From an uncultured Acetobacteroides sp. (GTDB lineage Bacteria; Bacteroidota; Bacteroidia; Bacteroidales; ZOR0009), in assembly GCF_963678165.1 (NCBI RefSeq), contig NZ_OY782755.1:3477996-3541995 (forward strand): 64,000 bases of DNA, written 5' to 3'. The notes below the pieces were generated by a model. It was not told where the DNA came from. It saw only the letters and a list, made by a program, of their open reading frames with translations, and searched no databases. Of this stretch, positions 18,340 to 27,619 are shown in pieces. Both the position numbers and the translations under genes were made by a program. The first letter of the stretch is position 1, and each line of letters opens with the position of its first letter.

Positions 18340-19149
18340 ATGAGAGTACTACATACGCTGCTATTCGTCTTGGTTTCGGCATTTTCGGCGTTGGGGCAAA
18401 ACCTACCCGAGAAGCCAAATCCACCTAGGATGGTAAACGACTTTGCCAACATGCTTACCCCTCAGGAGCAGCAGCAGCTGGAGCAGAAGTTCCGGGCCTA
18501 CAACGACACGACATCTACCCAAATTGCCATTGTAACCGTACCTACCCTTGATGGCTACGACATCAGCGAGTACGCTTTTGCCCTAGGGCGCAAGTGGGGA
18601 ATCGGACAAAAAGGCAAGAACAACGGCATCCTTATCCTGGTAAAGCCCAAAGCGGGCAGCGAAAAAGGGAAAGTCTTTATTGCTACCGGCTACGGGATGG
18701 AAGGTGCAATTACCGATGCCCGAAGCAACAGGCTAATCGACGAGGTGATCATCCCTGCATTTCAGAAGAAGCAGTACTACCAGGGGCTAGACGAAGCCAC
18801 AACGGCCCTGATCCAGATGGCGAGAGGCGAGTACAAAGCCGACAAGAAGGGGGCAGGAAAAGAGGTTTCGCCATTGTCCTCCCTGCTGGTGTTCCTGATA
18901 ATCGCCATCGTATTTGGCGCTATTGCGGCGCTGGGGCGTGCCCGAAGAAATGCAGGATCGGTGTACAGCTCGGCGGGGCACCACGCGAGCAGCCTCCCTT
19001 GGTGGCTCCTCTTGATGGGCATGGGCAGCGGCTTTGGTGGTGGGCGCAGCTCGGGCGGATGGAACGACTTCAGCGGAGGCGGAGGAAGCGACTTCGGCGG
19101 ATTTGGCGGCGGCGACTTCGGCGGCGGCGGTGCTGGCGGCGACTGGTAG
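18340..19149 (+). CDS. TPM domain protein, YgcG-like, membrane anchored
   Basis: A 269-residue protein with a signal peptide (residues 1-19, ending SALGQ), a periplasmic TPM domain (about 25-160, with MVNDFANMLTPQEQQQLEQ and NNGILILVKP), one transmembrane helix near 178-198 and a Gly/Ser-rich C-terminal tail ending in repeated GGGDFGG-type motifs. This architecture is that of YgcG-like proteins often found next to lemA, as here. The low-complexity tail is typical for the family. Confidence 0.88.
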   Translation: MRVLHTLLFVLVSAFSALGQNLPEKPNPPRMVNDFANMLTPQEQQQLEQKFRAYNDTTSTQIAIVTVPTLDGYDISEYAFALGRKWGIGQKGKNNGILILVKPKAGSEKGKVFIATGYGMEGAITDARSNRLIDEVIIPAFQKKQYYQGLDEATTALIQMARGEYKADKKGAGKEVSPLSSLLVFLIIAIVFGAIAALGRARRNAGSVYSSAGHHASSLPWWLLLMGMGSGFGGGRSSGGWNDFSGGGGSDFGGFGGGDFGGGGAGGDW

Positions 19150-19192
19150 CTGAATGCTAATTGCACAAGTAAGCTTACAGCATAAAAGTGCA

Positions 19193-19252
19193 CGTCCGCA
19201 GCTAACGGCAATCCATTACAACGATGCAATGGATTTCCGCTGGCTGCGGATT
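19193..19252. repeat. Long imperfect hairpin 3' of the TPM genes
   Basis: TCCGCAGC...GCTGCGGA and ATCCATT / AATGGAT form a 60-base two-part stem. A second, smaller inverted repeat (GAAATGAGCTTCCGCT / AGCGGAAACCTGTTTC) follows to 19303. There is no T run, so it may be a dispersed element rather than a terminator. Confidence 0.5.
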
Positions 19253-19385
19253 TCTATTTCAAGGATGAAATGAGCTTCCGCTACCAGCGGAAACCTGTTT
19301 CATTGTTGGAATGGAACTATGCCCAGCAAAAGCAGCCCCCAAGGCACTTCATCCTAAAAAGCATAGCGATTGCTACCCAACAACA

Positions 19386-19411
19386 AAGGCTGCCCTTGAA
19401 GGAGCAGCCTT
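19386..19411 (-). terminator. Terminator of the minus-strand zinc-ribbon gene
   Basis: Stem AAGGCTGC / GCAGCCTT; on the minus strand it is followed by a T-rich run (TTTGTTGTTG). Confidence 0.65.
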
Positions 19412-19434
19412 GGCCTATATCATGCTGGATTGGG

Positions 19435-20208
19435 CTATTCAACCTCCTCGCCAGATAGCGAGGTGTCAACCAAGATACGCCCGCAGTACTCGCAAACGAT
19501 AACCTTCTTGCTGAGCTTAATGTCGAGCTGGCGCTGTGGTGGAATACGGTTAAAGCACCCCCCGCAGGCATCACGCTTTACGGTGGCCACGGCCAAGCCG
19601 TTGCGGGCGTTCGAGCGGATACGCTTGTAGGCGTAAAGCAAACGGGGCTCGATAAGCTGCTGAAGCTGCTCCGAACGATCGCGGAGGTCGTTCTCCTCCT
19701 TCTGGGTTTCCGAGGTGATTTCGTCAAGCTCGTGGCGCTTATTTTCCAGGTCAACGGCACGCTCTTGCATGTGCGTCTTAGCGTCTTCGATAAGGCGACG
19801 CTTTTCTTTAACCTGAATGGTAAACTCCCGAATACGCTTGTCGGCAAGCTCTATTTCGAGTGTTTGAAACTCGATTTCCTTTGCTAGGGATTCGAACTCG
19901 CGGTTGTTGCGAACGTTATCTTGCTGCTCGCCGTACTTTGCGATTAACCCTTTCGAGATTTCAATGTCTGATTTCTTTTTGGCAATCTGACTTTCGAGGT
20001 TCAGAATTTCGGTTTCGAGATTTCGTACGCGCGTATCTAAACCTTCAATTTCGTCTTCGAGGTCTTGAACTTCAAGAGGAAGTTCCCCCCTAAGAGTTAT
20101 GATTTTGTCAATTTCAGAATCTACAACCTGAAGCTCATAAAGCGTTCTGAGTCTTTCCTCAATCGAAAGCTCGTTGGCATCTAGGGCTTTGTTTTTTTCT
20201 GTTGCCAT
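19435..20208 (-). CDS. Coiled-coil protein with C4 zinc ribbon
   Basis: A 257-residue protein: a long coiled coil (about residues 15-200, rich in heptads with E, L, K and R) followed by a C-terminal zinc ribbon, CGGC at 215-218 and CEYC at 239-242. This is the layout of the widespread CT398/CdsZ-like family, for which a nucleic-acid role has been proposed. It directly follows a Nif3 gene (two bases apart), an old and common pairing. It ends at the hairpin at 19386-19411. Confidence 0.87.
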   Translation of the reverse strand: MATEKNKALDANELSIEERLRTLYELQVVDSEIDKIITLRGELPLEVQDLEDEIEGLDTRVRNLETEILNLESQIAKKKSDIEISKGLIAKYGEQQDNVRNNREFESLAKEIEFQTLEIELADKRIREFTIQVKEKRRLIEDAKTHMQERAVDLENKRHELDEITSETQKEENDLRDRSEQLQQLIEPRLLYAYKRIRSNARNGLAVATVKRDACGGCFNRIPPQRQLDIKLSKKVIVCEYCGRILVDTSLSGEEVE

Positions 20209-20210
20209 AT

Positions 20211-21311
20211 TCAGCGATATAAGTATTTTACTGGGTTATCAACTAGTTCGGTCTTGTAAACCGCGAAATTAGCTATTTTTTCTCGAATAAAGTCATAAAA
20301 AACACCAATAGCAAATTGCTCTGTTTCAAAATGACCGGCATCGACTAGCAAAAGCGTTTTCTGGTAGTCGAGAAAGCTATGGTATTTCACATCGCCAGTC
20401 ACCAGTGCATCGGCTCCTTTGGCGATGGCTAAGCTGGCGAATGAGGCACCGCTACCACCGCACACTGCCACCTTTTTGATGTGAGATTTATGGGGATTCG
20501 AGAAGCGCAGCACCGAGCAACCAAGCTTTTCCTTAACCATTTCGAGGAAATCAGAGACGTCAACGGGCGCTTCTAGCTCGCCAACCATTCCTAAGCCAAC
20601 TTTCGGGTAGTCATTTTCAAGAGGGATGATGTCGTACGCCACCTCCTCGTATGGATGAGCCTCAACCATTGCTGCTACAACTCCATTTATACGGATTCGA
20701 GGACAGACAACCTCAATGCGAGCCTCAGGTTCGACGTGTAGCTGCCCTATCTCGCCAACAAAAGGGTTGGCCCCTTCGGATGCCCTAAACGATCCGCTCC
20801 CATCGGAGCTGAAGCTGCAGCAATCGTAGCGGCCAATACCTCCGGCTCCAGCAGCAAACATCGCCTCGCGAACTGTTGACGCTTGCTCGTGAGGTACAAA
20901 GGTTACCACCTTTACCAGCTGCCCCTTTAGCGGACTAAGCACCTGACGCTTTTTAAGCCCCAAGATATCGCATAGCTTATCGTTTATGCCCCCAGGAACG
21001 CTGTCGAGGTTGGTGTGGGCTGCGTAAAGCGCTATATTGTGCTGGATTGCCTTGAGCACGATGCGCTCAACTGCGCTACGTCCAGTAATGCTCTTCAACC
21101 CCGAAAAGATAACAGGATGATGCGAGATGATAAGATTAGCGCCTAACGCTATGGCTTCATCCACCACCGTTTCGGTAACATCGAAGCAAAGAAGGATGCA
21201 GGAAACCTCCATAGAAGGAGAACCAACGCTCAATCCAGAGTTGTCGTAGTTCTCCTGGTAGCCAAGAGGCGCCAGCTGCTCTACAATTCGGGCAACATCA
21301 TTTACTGTCAT
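20211..21311 (-). CDS. Nif3-like dinuclear metal centre protein
   Basis: A 366-residue Nif3/YqfO-type protein, long form with a PII-like insertion in the middle (about residues 125-230, HPYEEVAYDIIPL). Metal ligands appear in LIISHHPVIFSG and DAGHFETEQ. Some members are annotated as GTP cyclohydrolase I type 2, but the role is unsettled. The gene sits directly upstream of the zinc-ribbon coiled-coil gene and is probably cotranscribed with it. Confidence 0.9.
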   Translation of the reverse strand: MTVNDVARIVEQLAPLGYQENYDNSGLSVGSPSMEVSCILLCFDVTETVVDEAIALGANLIISHHPVIFSGLKSITGRSAVERIVLKAIQHNIALYAAHTNLDSVPGGINDKLCDILGLKKRQVLSPLKGQLVKVVTFVPHEQASTVREAMFAAGAGGIGRYDCCSFSSDGSGSFRASEGANPFVGEIGQLHVEPEARIEVVCPRIRINGVVAAMVEAHPYEEVAYDIIPLENDYPKVGLGMVGELEAPVDVSDFLEMVKEKLGCSVLRFSNPHKSHIKKVAVCGGSGASFASLAIAKGADALVTGDVKYHSFLDYQKTLLLVDAGHFETEQFAIGVFYDFIREKIANFAVYKTELVDNPVKYLYR

Positions 21312-21401
21312 CTTTTAATAGATTTTATTTGCTGGAATGATGCAACAAGACGCACCTCGGCATGCAGGCGTGCATCATCATTGACAGAATCAACGTGAAT
21401 T

Positions 21402-21740
21402 TTAGGGAAGCCTGCTGCTAACATCGAGCAGCATTTCCTTGATTTTTGTAAGGCGATCGATTACCTCGAAGCTGCGATCCTCGCCTTCCTTGTTATCCTT
21501 TAGCCGTTTTTGAGCCCCTTCGAGGGTCATCCCCTTTTCCTTTACCAGATGGTAGATGAGCTTTAGGGTTTCTATATCCTTTACGGTAAATAGCCTATTC
21601 CCCTTCTTGTTTTTCTGAGGTTTAATAATGGTGAAATTCTTCTCCCAGAAACGGATAAGCGAAGGGTTAACTCCCAGCATCTCGGATACCTCTCCGATGC
21701 TGTAGAACAACTTTTCAACTTTTTTTTCCTTGTAAGGCAT
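21402..21740 (-). CDS. MerR family transcriptional regulator
   Basis: A 112-residue protein with an N-terminal winged helix-turn-helix of MerR type: YSIGEVSEMLGVNPSLIRFW, then EKNFTIIKPQKNKKGNRLFT and a helical region with MTLEGAQKRLK. There is no effector domain beyond a short helical tail, as in the small Bacteroidota MerR proteins found next to M23 peptidases. It lies ten bases after the second peptidase gene and is likely in the same operon. The target is unknown. Confidence 0.87.
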   Translation of the reverse strand: MPYKEKKVEKLFYSIGEVSEMLGVNPSLIRFWEKNFTIIKPQKNKKGNRLFTVKDIETLKLIYHLVKEKGMTLEGAQKRLKDNKEGEDRSFEVIDRLTKIKEMLLDVSSRLP

Positions 21741-21750
21741 CGCGTATAAT

Positions 21751-22722
21751 TTAGTCTAAACTTTGCCCACTCTGACTTACCTTTTGGATAAGCTTGTGGT
21801 AATCGGTTGGACTAATATCGGCAAAAAAGAAATGCACTGGATTAACTGGACGATTATTTTTTAAAACTTCGTAGTGAAGATGAGGTGCAACGCTCATTCC
21901 AGAGCTGCCAACCGTGCCAATTACCATCCCTTTCTTTATGCGTTGTCCATTTCGAACTCCGATTTTTCCAAGATGGGCATAGAAGGTGCTATACCCGTTG
22001 GTGTGGTTGATCAGTATTGAGTTCCCACTAGAACGTCGGCTGTCGGTTTTAGCAACAACCCCATCAGCAGCTGCCAAAACTGGCGATCCTGCAGGCGATG
22101 CAAAATCGACACCATCGTGAGGCTTTAGCGTTTTGTAGAAGGGGTGTATGCGAATTCCCATTGGTGCTGCTAGCTGCCGTATATCCTTTTGCTCAAGAGG
22201 AATTATCGAGGGAATAAACCGAATAGCGTCGGATTTGGCATGCGAGATTGCCTCTACGCGCTTTAATAGCGCCAGATCAATAGGTACCTGTTTTGCATTT
22301 ACCGACGCTAACGTGGCTTGACTTTGCTCGATTAGCTCGTTATTGTCCTTACCCTCTATTTCCTCTATCCTTAGGGCATAGTTTCCTCCTGCCAAAAAGA
22401 CGCTGTCCTTGTAGGGCTCGGCTTCAAAAATAACCCGGTAGATGTTTTGGTCGCGAGTTTGCAAGTCGCCCAGCACTCTTTGCAACTTATCGAAGCGCTT
22501 GTCGAGCTCGCGGTACTGCTTGCTGAGCAGCTTATTTTCGTGCTTTAGCTTCTTCTCGACAGGCGTATCGAAAAAGAACGAGTATACCGTATAGTAGATG
22601 GTCGAAATAACGGCTGCCGTGACAAGAATTACAGCAGCACGAACAATCCGCTTCTTTAGCGTTGTCCCCACCTTTTGGTAGTTCAACGACTCGGGGTTGA
22701 ATAGGTACTTGTGCTTGCTCAT
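21751..22722 (-). CDS. M23 family metallopeptidase (membrane anchored), copy 2
   Basis: A 323-residue peptidoglycan peptidase or cell-wall protein: a cytoplasmic start, one membrane helix (about residues 25-50), a coiled coil (55-95) and a C-terminal LytM/M23 domain with HDGVDFASPAG and the HLHYEV metal motif, so zinc binding looks intact. The start codon overlaps the stop of the upstream paralogue (ATGA), showing translational coupling. The two proteins share YLFNPESL / YRFNPETL at their N-termini. Confidence 0.9.
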   Translation of the reverse strand: MSKHKYLFNPESLNYQKVGTTLKKRIVRAAVILVTAAVISTIYYTVYSFFFDTPVEKKLKHENKLLSKQYRELDKRFDKLQRVLGDLQTRDQNIYRVIFEAEPYKDSVFLAGGNYALRIEEIEGKDNNELIEQSQATLASVNAKQVPIDLALLKRVEAISHAKSDAIRFIPSIIPLEQKDIRQLAAPMGIRIHPFYKTLKPHDGVDFASPAGSPVLAAADGVVAKTDSRRSSGNSILINHTNGYSTFYAHLGKIGVRNGQRIKKGMVIGTVGSSGMSVAPHLHYEVLKNNRPVNPVHFFFADISPTDYHKLIQKVSQSGQSLD

Positions 22723-23720
22723 CTTCTTCTCCTTTTCGTTTTAGAAAGATCCTTTCCGGCACTTTTCGCCTTTGGGGCATTGTCGACGATGCTTTCGTAT
22801 TCATCTAGGTCCATGTCGCGGCTAAGGTAGTTTAGCGGATTCACAGGACGCCCACGTACTATGACTTCGTAGTGTAGGTGTGTTCCTGTAGATTTTCCCG
22901 TGCTTCCCATTAGCCCAATCCTCTCGCCACGCTTAACACGTTGACCGGGAGCAACCAACACCTTTGTAAGGTGAGCATAGCGCGTGTGGTATCCGAATCC
23001 GTGGCTGATAAGGATTTGATTACCGTATCCTCTAAACGAATATTCGGTTGATTCTACAACTCCGTCTCCGGTAGCATATATCGGAGTACCCATTGGTCCT
23101 GATATATCAATTCCCTCGTGGTAGGCCCAGCGGTGGTAAACAGGGTCGATACGTCCACCAAAGTTTTCCATTAACCTAAGCCTTCCTTTTAGCGCAACCG
23201 GATTGATGGCGGGTACGCAGAGCATCATCTTCTCCTTGCTCTTAGCGAGCATGGCAACCTGATCGAACGATTTAGACTGAAGGTAAACCTTGCGGGTTAG
23301 CATATCCAACTTTTCTGCCGTACCTATTAATATGTCCGAATTCTCGTATCCCGCAAGCTTCGCATACTTCTCGGACGAAGTTGCGCCAGCCTCACGAACC
23401 TGCTCGGGGATGATATCCAGCTCAAAGATGGAGCGGTAAACGGTGTTATCGCGCTCCTGCAAGTCGGTGAGGATGCGGTCTGCCTCGTCGAATCGCTTGT
23501 TGAGCAGATCGTACTTCACCCGTAGCTCGGCGTTCTGACGGCGTAGGTTATGCGATTTTGGCGTATCGAAGAAGAGCCCGTAAAACACCATAAAAACAGA
23601 TGCGATGGCAAATCCCACCAGAAAGGTGACCAATCCTTTGGCAAAACGGGTCTTTAACGGGATGGCTACGATATCGAATGTGAGCGTCTCGGGATTAAAT
23701 CGATATTGTATTTTAGCCAT
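22719..23720 (-). CDS. M23 family metallopeptidase (membrane anchored), copy 1
   Basis: A 333-residue paralogue of the next gene: IQYRFNPETL start, membrane helix (about residues 28-52), coiled coil (58-100) and M23 domain with HEGIDISGP and HLHYEV. A basic tail (LSKTKRRRR) ends the protein. It is the first gene of a minus-strand operon that goes on to a second M23 gene and a MerR regulator, divergent from alaS. The set is likely to act in cell-wall remodelling or division. Confidence 0.9.
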   Translation of the reverse strand: MAKIQYRFNPETLTFDIVAIPLKTRFAKGLVTFLVGFAIASVFMVFYGLFFDTPKSHNLRRQNAELRVKYDLLNKRFDEADRILTDLQERDNTVYRSIFELDIIPEQVREAGATSSEKYAKLAGYENSDILIGTAEKLDMLTRKVYLQSKSFDQVAMLAKSKEKMMLCVPAINPVALKGRLRLMENFGGRIDPVYHRWAYHEGIDISGPMGTPIYATGDGVVESTEYSFRGYGNQILISHGFGYHTRYAHLTKVLVAPGQRVKRGERIGLMGSTGKSTGTHLHYEVIVRGRPVNPLNYLSRDMDLDEYESIVDNAPKAKSAGKDLSKTKRRRR

Positions 23721-23763
23721 TATACCGTGGTTTGGTTGGTGAACAAATTGGTTGGATGGGCGA

Positions 23764-23794
23764 CAAATCTAGCGGAAATAAACTAATTTTACAA
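23764..23794 (-). promoter_or_regulatory. -33/-7 promoter of the M23 operon
   Basis: On the minus strand, TTG (23794-23792) and TAGATTTG (23771-23764) with a 20-base spacer, an almost ideal fit to the phylum consensus; 43 bases before the start codon. Confidence 0.75.
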
Positions 23795-23957
23795 CCTCGT
23801 TTTAGGATCCATCTCCTGCAAATATGGCAGCGTTGAGATGCCCCTTATACAGTGGTTCGCCTACCTATTTTGCAGCGGCTCTGCTAAAAGGTAACTTGCG
23901 AAACTCTTGATTATCTGTTCTTGAATTGAAGTAAAATTGAAATAAAGTCGATTCTGT

Positions 23958-26576
23958 ATGAATTCGAATGACATTAGAAAAACATTCTTTGATTTCTTCC
24001 GCTCGAAGCAGCACGAAATTGTGCCTTCGGCTCCTATGGTGGTAAAAAACGACCCCACCCTGATGTTCACCAACGCTGGAATGAACCAGTTTAAGGACAT
24101 CTTTTTGGGCAACCAACCCGCTAAGTTCCCTCGCGTAGCCGACTCGCAGAAGTGCCTTCGCGTATCGGGTAAGCACAACGACCTCGAAGAGGTAGGCCAC
24201 GACACCTACCACCACACCATGTTCGAGATGCTGGGCAACTGGTCGTTTGGCGACTACTTTAAGGAGGAGGCCATTGCCTGGGCTTGGGAGCTGCTAACCG
24301 ACGTGTACAAGCTGCCTAAGGATAGGCTCTACGCTTCGTACTTTGGTGGCAGCAAGGACGACAACATGGATGCCGACACCGAGGCCCTCGACATATGGAA
24401 GAAGTACCTTCCGGAAGCACAAATCCTACCCGGATCTAAGAAGGACAACTTTTGGGAGATGGGAGAAACCGGCCCCTGCGGCCCTTGCTCAGAGATTCAC
24501 ATCGACCTAAGAGATGACGACGAGCGGGCTAAAGTAGCCGGTCGTGATCTTGTTAATAAGGATAATCCGCTGGTAATCGAGATATGGAATAACGTGTTCA
24601 TGCAGTTTAACCGCAAGGCAAACGGCGACCTAGAGCTGCTACCTGCCAAGCATGTTGACACCGGCATGGGATTCGAGCGCCTCTGCATGGCCCTACAGGG
24701 CAAGAAGAGCAACTACGATACCGACGTATTCCAGCCAATGATTATGAAGCTTGCCGAGATGTCGGGCAAGAAGTACGGCGAAAACAAGGAGGCCGACATC
24801 GCCATGCGCGTTATTGCCGACCACCTCAGAGCCATCGCCTTCTCGATTGCCGACGGCCAGCTGCCATCGAACGTTAAGGCCGGATACGTTATCCGCCGTA
24901 TCCTTCGCCGTGCCGTTCGCTACGGGTACACCTTCCTTGGCTTCAACGAGCCATTCATCAACAAGCTGCTGCCAACGCTGGTTGGGCAGATGGGCGAACA
25001 GTTCCCTGAGCTGAAGTCGCAGCAAGCGCTTATTGAGAAGGTAATCACAGAGGAGGAGGCCGCCTTCCTGCGCACCCTCGAAACGGGTATTCGCCATCTT
25101 GACACCATCATCGAAAAGGTAAAAACTGAAGGCAAAAAACAGATTGACGGCAAAACAGCCTTCATCCTCAACGACACCTTCGGATTCCCCTACGACCTTA
25201 CCGAGCTAATTGCCCGCGAGAAGGGATTCACCGTAGATAAGGCAGGCTTCGAGAAGGAGCTGCTGGAGCAGAAGAACCGCTCGCGCAACGCCGCTGCCGT
25301 TGAAACCGACGACTGGGTGGAGCTGCGCAAGTTCGACTCCGAGGAGTTTATCGGCTACGACAACAATACAGCCGACGTGGTGATTGCCCGCTACCGCGCC
25401 GTGAAGAGCAAGAATAAGATCCAGTACCAGCTGGTGTTCGACCGCACCCCATTCTACGGCGAGAGCGGCGGCCAAGTTGGCGACTCGGGCTACATCGAGT
25501 CGGAAAACGAGAAGATCGCCATCATCGATACCGTTAAGGAGAATAACCTTATTGTACATATCACCGATAAGCTTCCGCAGGATGCATCGGCCAACTTCCA
25601 CGCCGTGGTAAACATGGAGGCCCGCACGGCCACCGCCAACAACCACTCGGCAACCCACCTGCTCCACTTCGCGCTTCGCCAGGTGCTTGGAACCCACGTT
25701 GAACAAAAGGGATCGCTGGTTCGACCAGAGGGGCTTCGCTTCGACTTCTCGCACTTCCAGAAGGTAACCGACGAGGAGATGATGCAGGTGGAGCGCATCG
25801 TAAACGAGCTCATCCGCAGAAATACCCCGCTAAAGGAGCACCGCGATACACCAATTGAGGAAGCCAAGAAGCTAGGCGCCATGGCGCTATTCGGCGAGAA
25901 GTACGGCGATAAGGTGCGCGTGATCCAGTTTGGAGAGTCGGTTGAGCTGTGCGGCGGAACCCACGTTCCTGCAACTGGACAGATCGGTCTCTTCAAGATA
26001 ACGGGCGAGAGTGCCATCGCTGCAGGCGTACGCCGCATCGAGGCGGTTACCGCAAGGGGTGCCGAGGAACTCATCTACAGCCAGGAAGAATCGCTAAAGG
26101 AGGTAAAAGCTCTGCTGAATAACCCCGCCAACCTATCGGCAGGGCTAAAGAAGCTGATCGACGAGGCCACCGAGCTCCGCAAAACCATCGATGCGCTGAT
26201 GCGCGAAAAGGTGGTGGCGCTGAAGAGCGAGCTTAAGGCGAAGATCTCCGAGGTAAACGGCACAAAGGTGCTTGCCCAGGAGGTTGCCCTTAGCCCCGAT
26301 GCCATCAAGGATCTTGCCTTCCAGCTAAAGGGTGAACATGCCGATCTACTTATAGTAATAGGTGCGGTGAACGACGGCAAGCCCAGCCTTACCGTTGCTG
26401 CCGGCGATGCCCTAATCAAGGATAAGGGGGTAAATGCCGGACAGATCATCCGCGAGGCCGCCAAGGAAATCCAAGGTGGCGGCGGCGGCCAGCCCTTCTT
26501 TGCCCAAGCAGGCGGAAAGAACGCCCAAGGCATCGCCAAGGCCATTGCCAAGGCGGTGGAGCTAGGAACAAAATAA
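23958..26576 (+). CDS. alaS: Alanine--tRNA ligase
   Basis: An 872-residue AlaRS of full length. The class II catalytic core carries [16 protein letters not shown]; the editing domain has HSATH (His 563 and 567) and CGGTH (Cys 665, His 669), the zinc ligands that clear mischarged Ser and Gly. The C-terminal C-Ala domain ends with [16 protein letters not shown]. The gene charges tRNA-Ala in the cytosol. It is monocistronic: divergent from the M23 operon and closed by a strong terminator at 26639-26675. Confidence 0.96.
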   Translation: MNSNDIRKTFFDFFRSKQHEIVPSAPMVVKNDPTLMFTNAGMNQFKDIFLGNQPAKFPRVADSQKCLRVSGKHNDLEEVGHDTYHHTMFEMLGNWSFGDYFKEEAIAWAWELLTDVYKLPKDRLYASYFGGSKDDNMDADTEALDIWKKYLPEAQILPGSKKDNFWEMGETGPCGPCSEIHIDLRDDDERAKVAGRDLVNKDNPLVIEIWNNVFMQFNRKANGDLELLPAKHVDTGMGFERLCMALQGKKSNYDTDVFQPMIMKLAEMSGKKYGENKEADIAMRVIADHLRAIAFSIADGQLPSNVKAGYVIRRILRRAVRYGYTFLGFNEPFINKLLPTLVGQMGEQFPELKSQQALIEKVITEEEAAFLRTLETGIRHLDTIIEKVKTEGKKQIDGKTAFILNDTFGFPYDLTELIAREKGFTVDKAGFEKELLEQKNRSRNAAAVETDDWVELRKFDSEEFIGYDNNTADVVIARYRAVKSKNKIQYQLVFDRTPFYGESGGQVGDSGYIESENEKIAIIDTVKENNLIVHITDKLPQDASANFHAVVNMEARTATANNHSATHLLHFALRQVLGTHVEQKGSLVRPEGLRFDFSHFQKVTDEEMMQVERIVNELIRRNTPLKEHRDTPIEEAKKLGAMALFGEKYGDKVRVIQFGESVELCGGTHVPATGQIGLFKITGESAIAAGVRRIEAVTARGAEELIYSQEESLKEVKALLNNPANLSAGLKKLIDEATELRKTIDALMREKVVALKSELKAKISEVNGTKVLAQEVALSPDAIKDLAFQLKGEHADLLIVIGAVNDGKPSLTVAAGDALIKDKGVNAGQIIREAAKEIQGGGGGQPFFAQAGGKNAQGIAKAIAKAVELGTK

Positions 26577-26600
26577 TTTGTAGACGCGAAATAAAACGTT

Positions 26601-26634
26601 AATGTAGGGGCGAAAGATTTTTCGCCCCTACATT
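26601..26634. repeat. Palindromic dispersed repeat, copy 1
   Basis: A 34-base near-perfect palindrome built on TGTAGGGGCGAAA / TTTCGCCCCTACA. A second copy lies at 27274-27303 on the other side of the toxin-antitoxin pair. Confidence 0.8.
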
Positions 26635-26638
26635 AGAT

Positions 26639-26675
26639 AAAATCCCGCCCCAGCAATGGAGGCGGGATTTTTTTC
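26639..26675 (+). terminator. Terminator after alaS
   Basis: Stem AAAATCCCGCC / GGCGGGATTTT followed by a T run. Confidence 0.9.
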
Positions 26676-26723
26676 GTACCCGCTCAGCCTCAACCTGCCA
26701 ACATGCATTTAGCAGAATTATTC

Positions 26724-26737
26724 GCTACTTTTGTAGC
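26724..26737 (+). promoter_or_regulatory. -7 box and overlapping dyad of the toxin-antitoxin operon
   Basis: TACTTTTG (26726-26733) fits the -7 consensus and is embedded in the dyad GCTAC-TTTT-GTAGC, 15 bases before the antitoxin start. A dyad over the promoter suggests autoregulation. Confidence 0.55.
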
Positions 26738-26752
26738 TCAAAACTAGAAACA

Positions 26753-26959
26753 ATGAAACTCCTGATCGAAATAAAGGATAGCAAGGTTGACTTCATCCTC
26801 GAACTCCTAAAAAACTTTTCGTTCGTAAAGGTTAGCCCGCTGACAAAAGAAAAGGCGGAGCAAATGGAAGACCTCAAGGATTCGGTAGACTACGTGAACG
26901 AGGCCAAGGCAGGCTACAAGAAAAGCCGAAGCGCCAAAGATTTTCTCGATGAGCTATAG
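26753..26959 (+). CDS. Putative antitoxin of a type II toxin-antitoxin pair
   Basis: A 68-residue acidic-basic protein with a short beta/helical N-terminus (MKLLIEIKDSKVDFILELL) and a C-terminal tail AKAGYKKSRSAKDFLDEL of the kind that wraps around RelE-type toxins. No helix-turn-helix domain was recognised. It overlaps the toxin gene by 11 bases, the usual coupling in such pairs. The identification rests mainly on the neighbour. Confidence 0.75.
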   Translation: MKLLIEIKDSKVDFILELLKNFSFVKVSPLTKEKAEQMEDLKDSVDYVNEAKAGYKKSRSAKDFLDEL

Positions 26960-27278
26960 CATTTCGACAACTCCTACATTCGAAAAGCAGGCAAAGAAGC
27001 TTGCCAAAAAGTACCCATCACTCAAATCCGACCTCCTCTCGCTTATTGAAAAACTAGAGGAAAACCCGACTCAGGGAGTTGAGCTAATCCCCAATTGCTA
27101 TAAGGTAAGAATCGCAATTGCCTCTAAGCATAAAGGAAAATCGGGAGGTGCCCGAGTTATCACCTACGTACATATCGAAAACCAGCAAGTCTACCTTCTT
27201 TCGATATTCGACAAATCGGAAAAAGAAGCAATTTCTGATGCAGAAATTAGGGATATCCTAGGTTGCATTGAATTGTAG
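26949..27278 (+). CDS. RelE/ParE-type toxin
   Basis: A 109-residue RelE-superfamily protein: FEKQAKKLAKKYPSLKSDL, the ENPTQG loop, CYKVRIAIASKHKGKSGGAR and a final YLLSIFDKSEKE strand. RelE toxins cut mRNA at the ribosome, ParE toxins poison gyrase; the KSGGARVI core is nearer the RelE/HigB side, but this is not decisive. Its stop codon TAG lies within the dispersed palindrome at 27274-27303, so the repeat provides the end of the gene. Confidence 0.82.
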   Translation: MSYSISTTPTFEKQAKKLAKKYPSLKSDLLSLIEKLEENPTQGVELIPNCYKVRIAIASKHKGKSGGARVITYVHIENQQVYLLSIFDKSEKEAISDAEIRDILGCIEL

Positions 27279-27303
27279 GGGCGAAAAATATTTCGCCCCT
27301 ACG
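27274..27303. repeat. Palindromic dispersed repeat, copy 2
   Basis: TGTAGGGGCGAAAAATATTT followed by CGCCCCTACG; same arms as the copy at 26601-26634. It holds the toxin stop codon and may act as its terminator. Confidence 0.8.
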
Positions 27304-27360
27304 CCGTTTATTCCCGACCATTTTCACACATCCCCCGAACATTTAAAGGCAGCTTTCGCA

Positions 27361-27549
27361 ATTATGCATGCATAATTGGCCGCTGCAGATTTGCGACAAC
27401 GAATTATGCATGCATAATAGGGCGCTGCAGCTCTGCGGCAACGAAATATGTATGCATATTGGGCTGCTGCAAACCTGCGGCAGCCCAATATGTACGCATA
27501 CAGGGCTGCCGGCGATGGCGCGCAGGGTTGTATGTGCGCATGCTGGGCC
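27361..27549. repeat. Tandem array C: four and a half units of 42 bp
   Basis: Units start at 27361, 27403, 27445, 27487 and (partial) 27529. The first two units carry the perfect palindrome ATTATGCATGCATAAT followed by a CGCTGCAG segment; units drift progressively toward GC-rich versions. It lies between the toxin gene and the SDR gene. The surrounding 340 bases hold nothing else of note. Confidence 0.85.
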
Positions 27550-27619
27550 ATTCCTTTAAAAAGAGTAAAAAAACATCCCCAATTCTTGCTATACTTGCAC
27601 CGACATCATCCCCGAAAAT

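Noticed and set aside
23865-24205. Minus-strand frames of about 115 codons over the start of alaS
   Set aside because: They overlap the conserved AlaRS core antisense and have no recognisable features.
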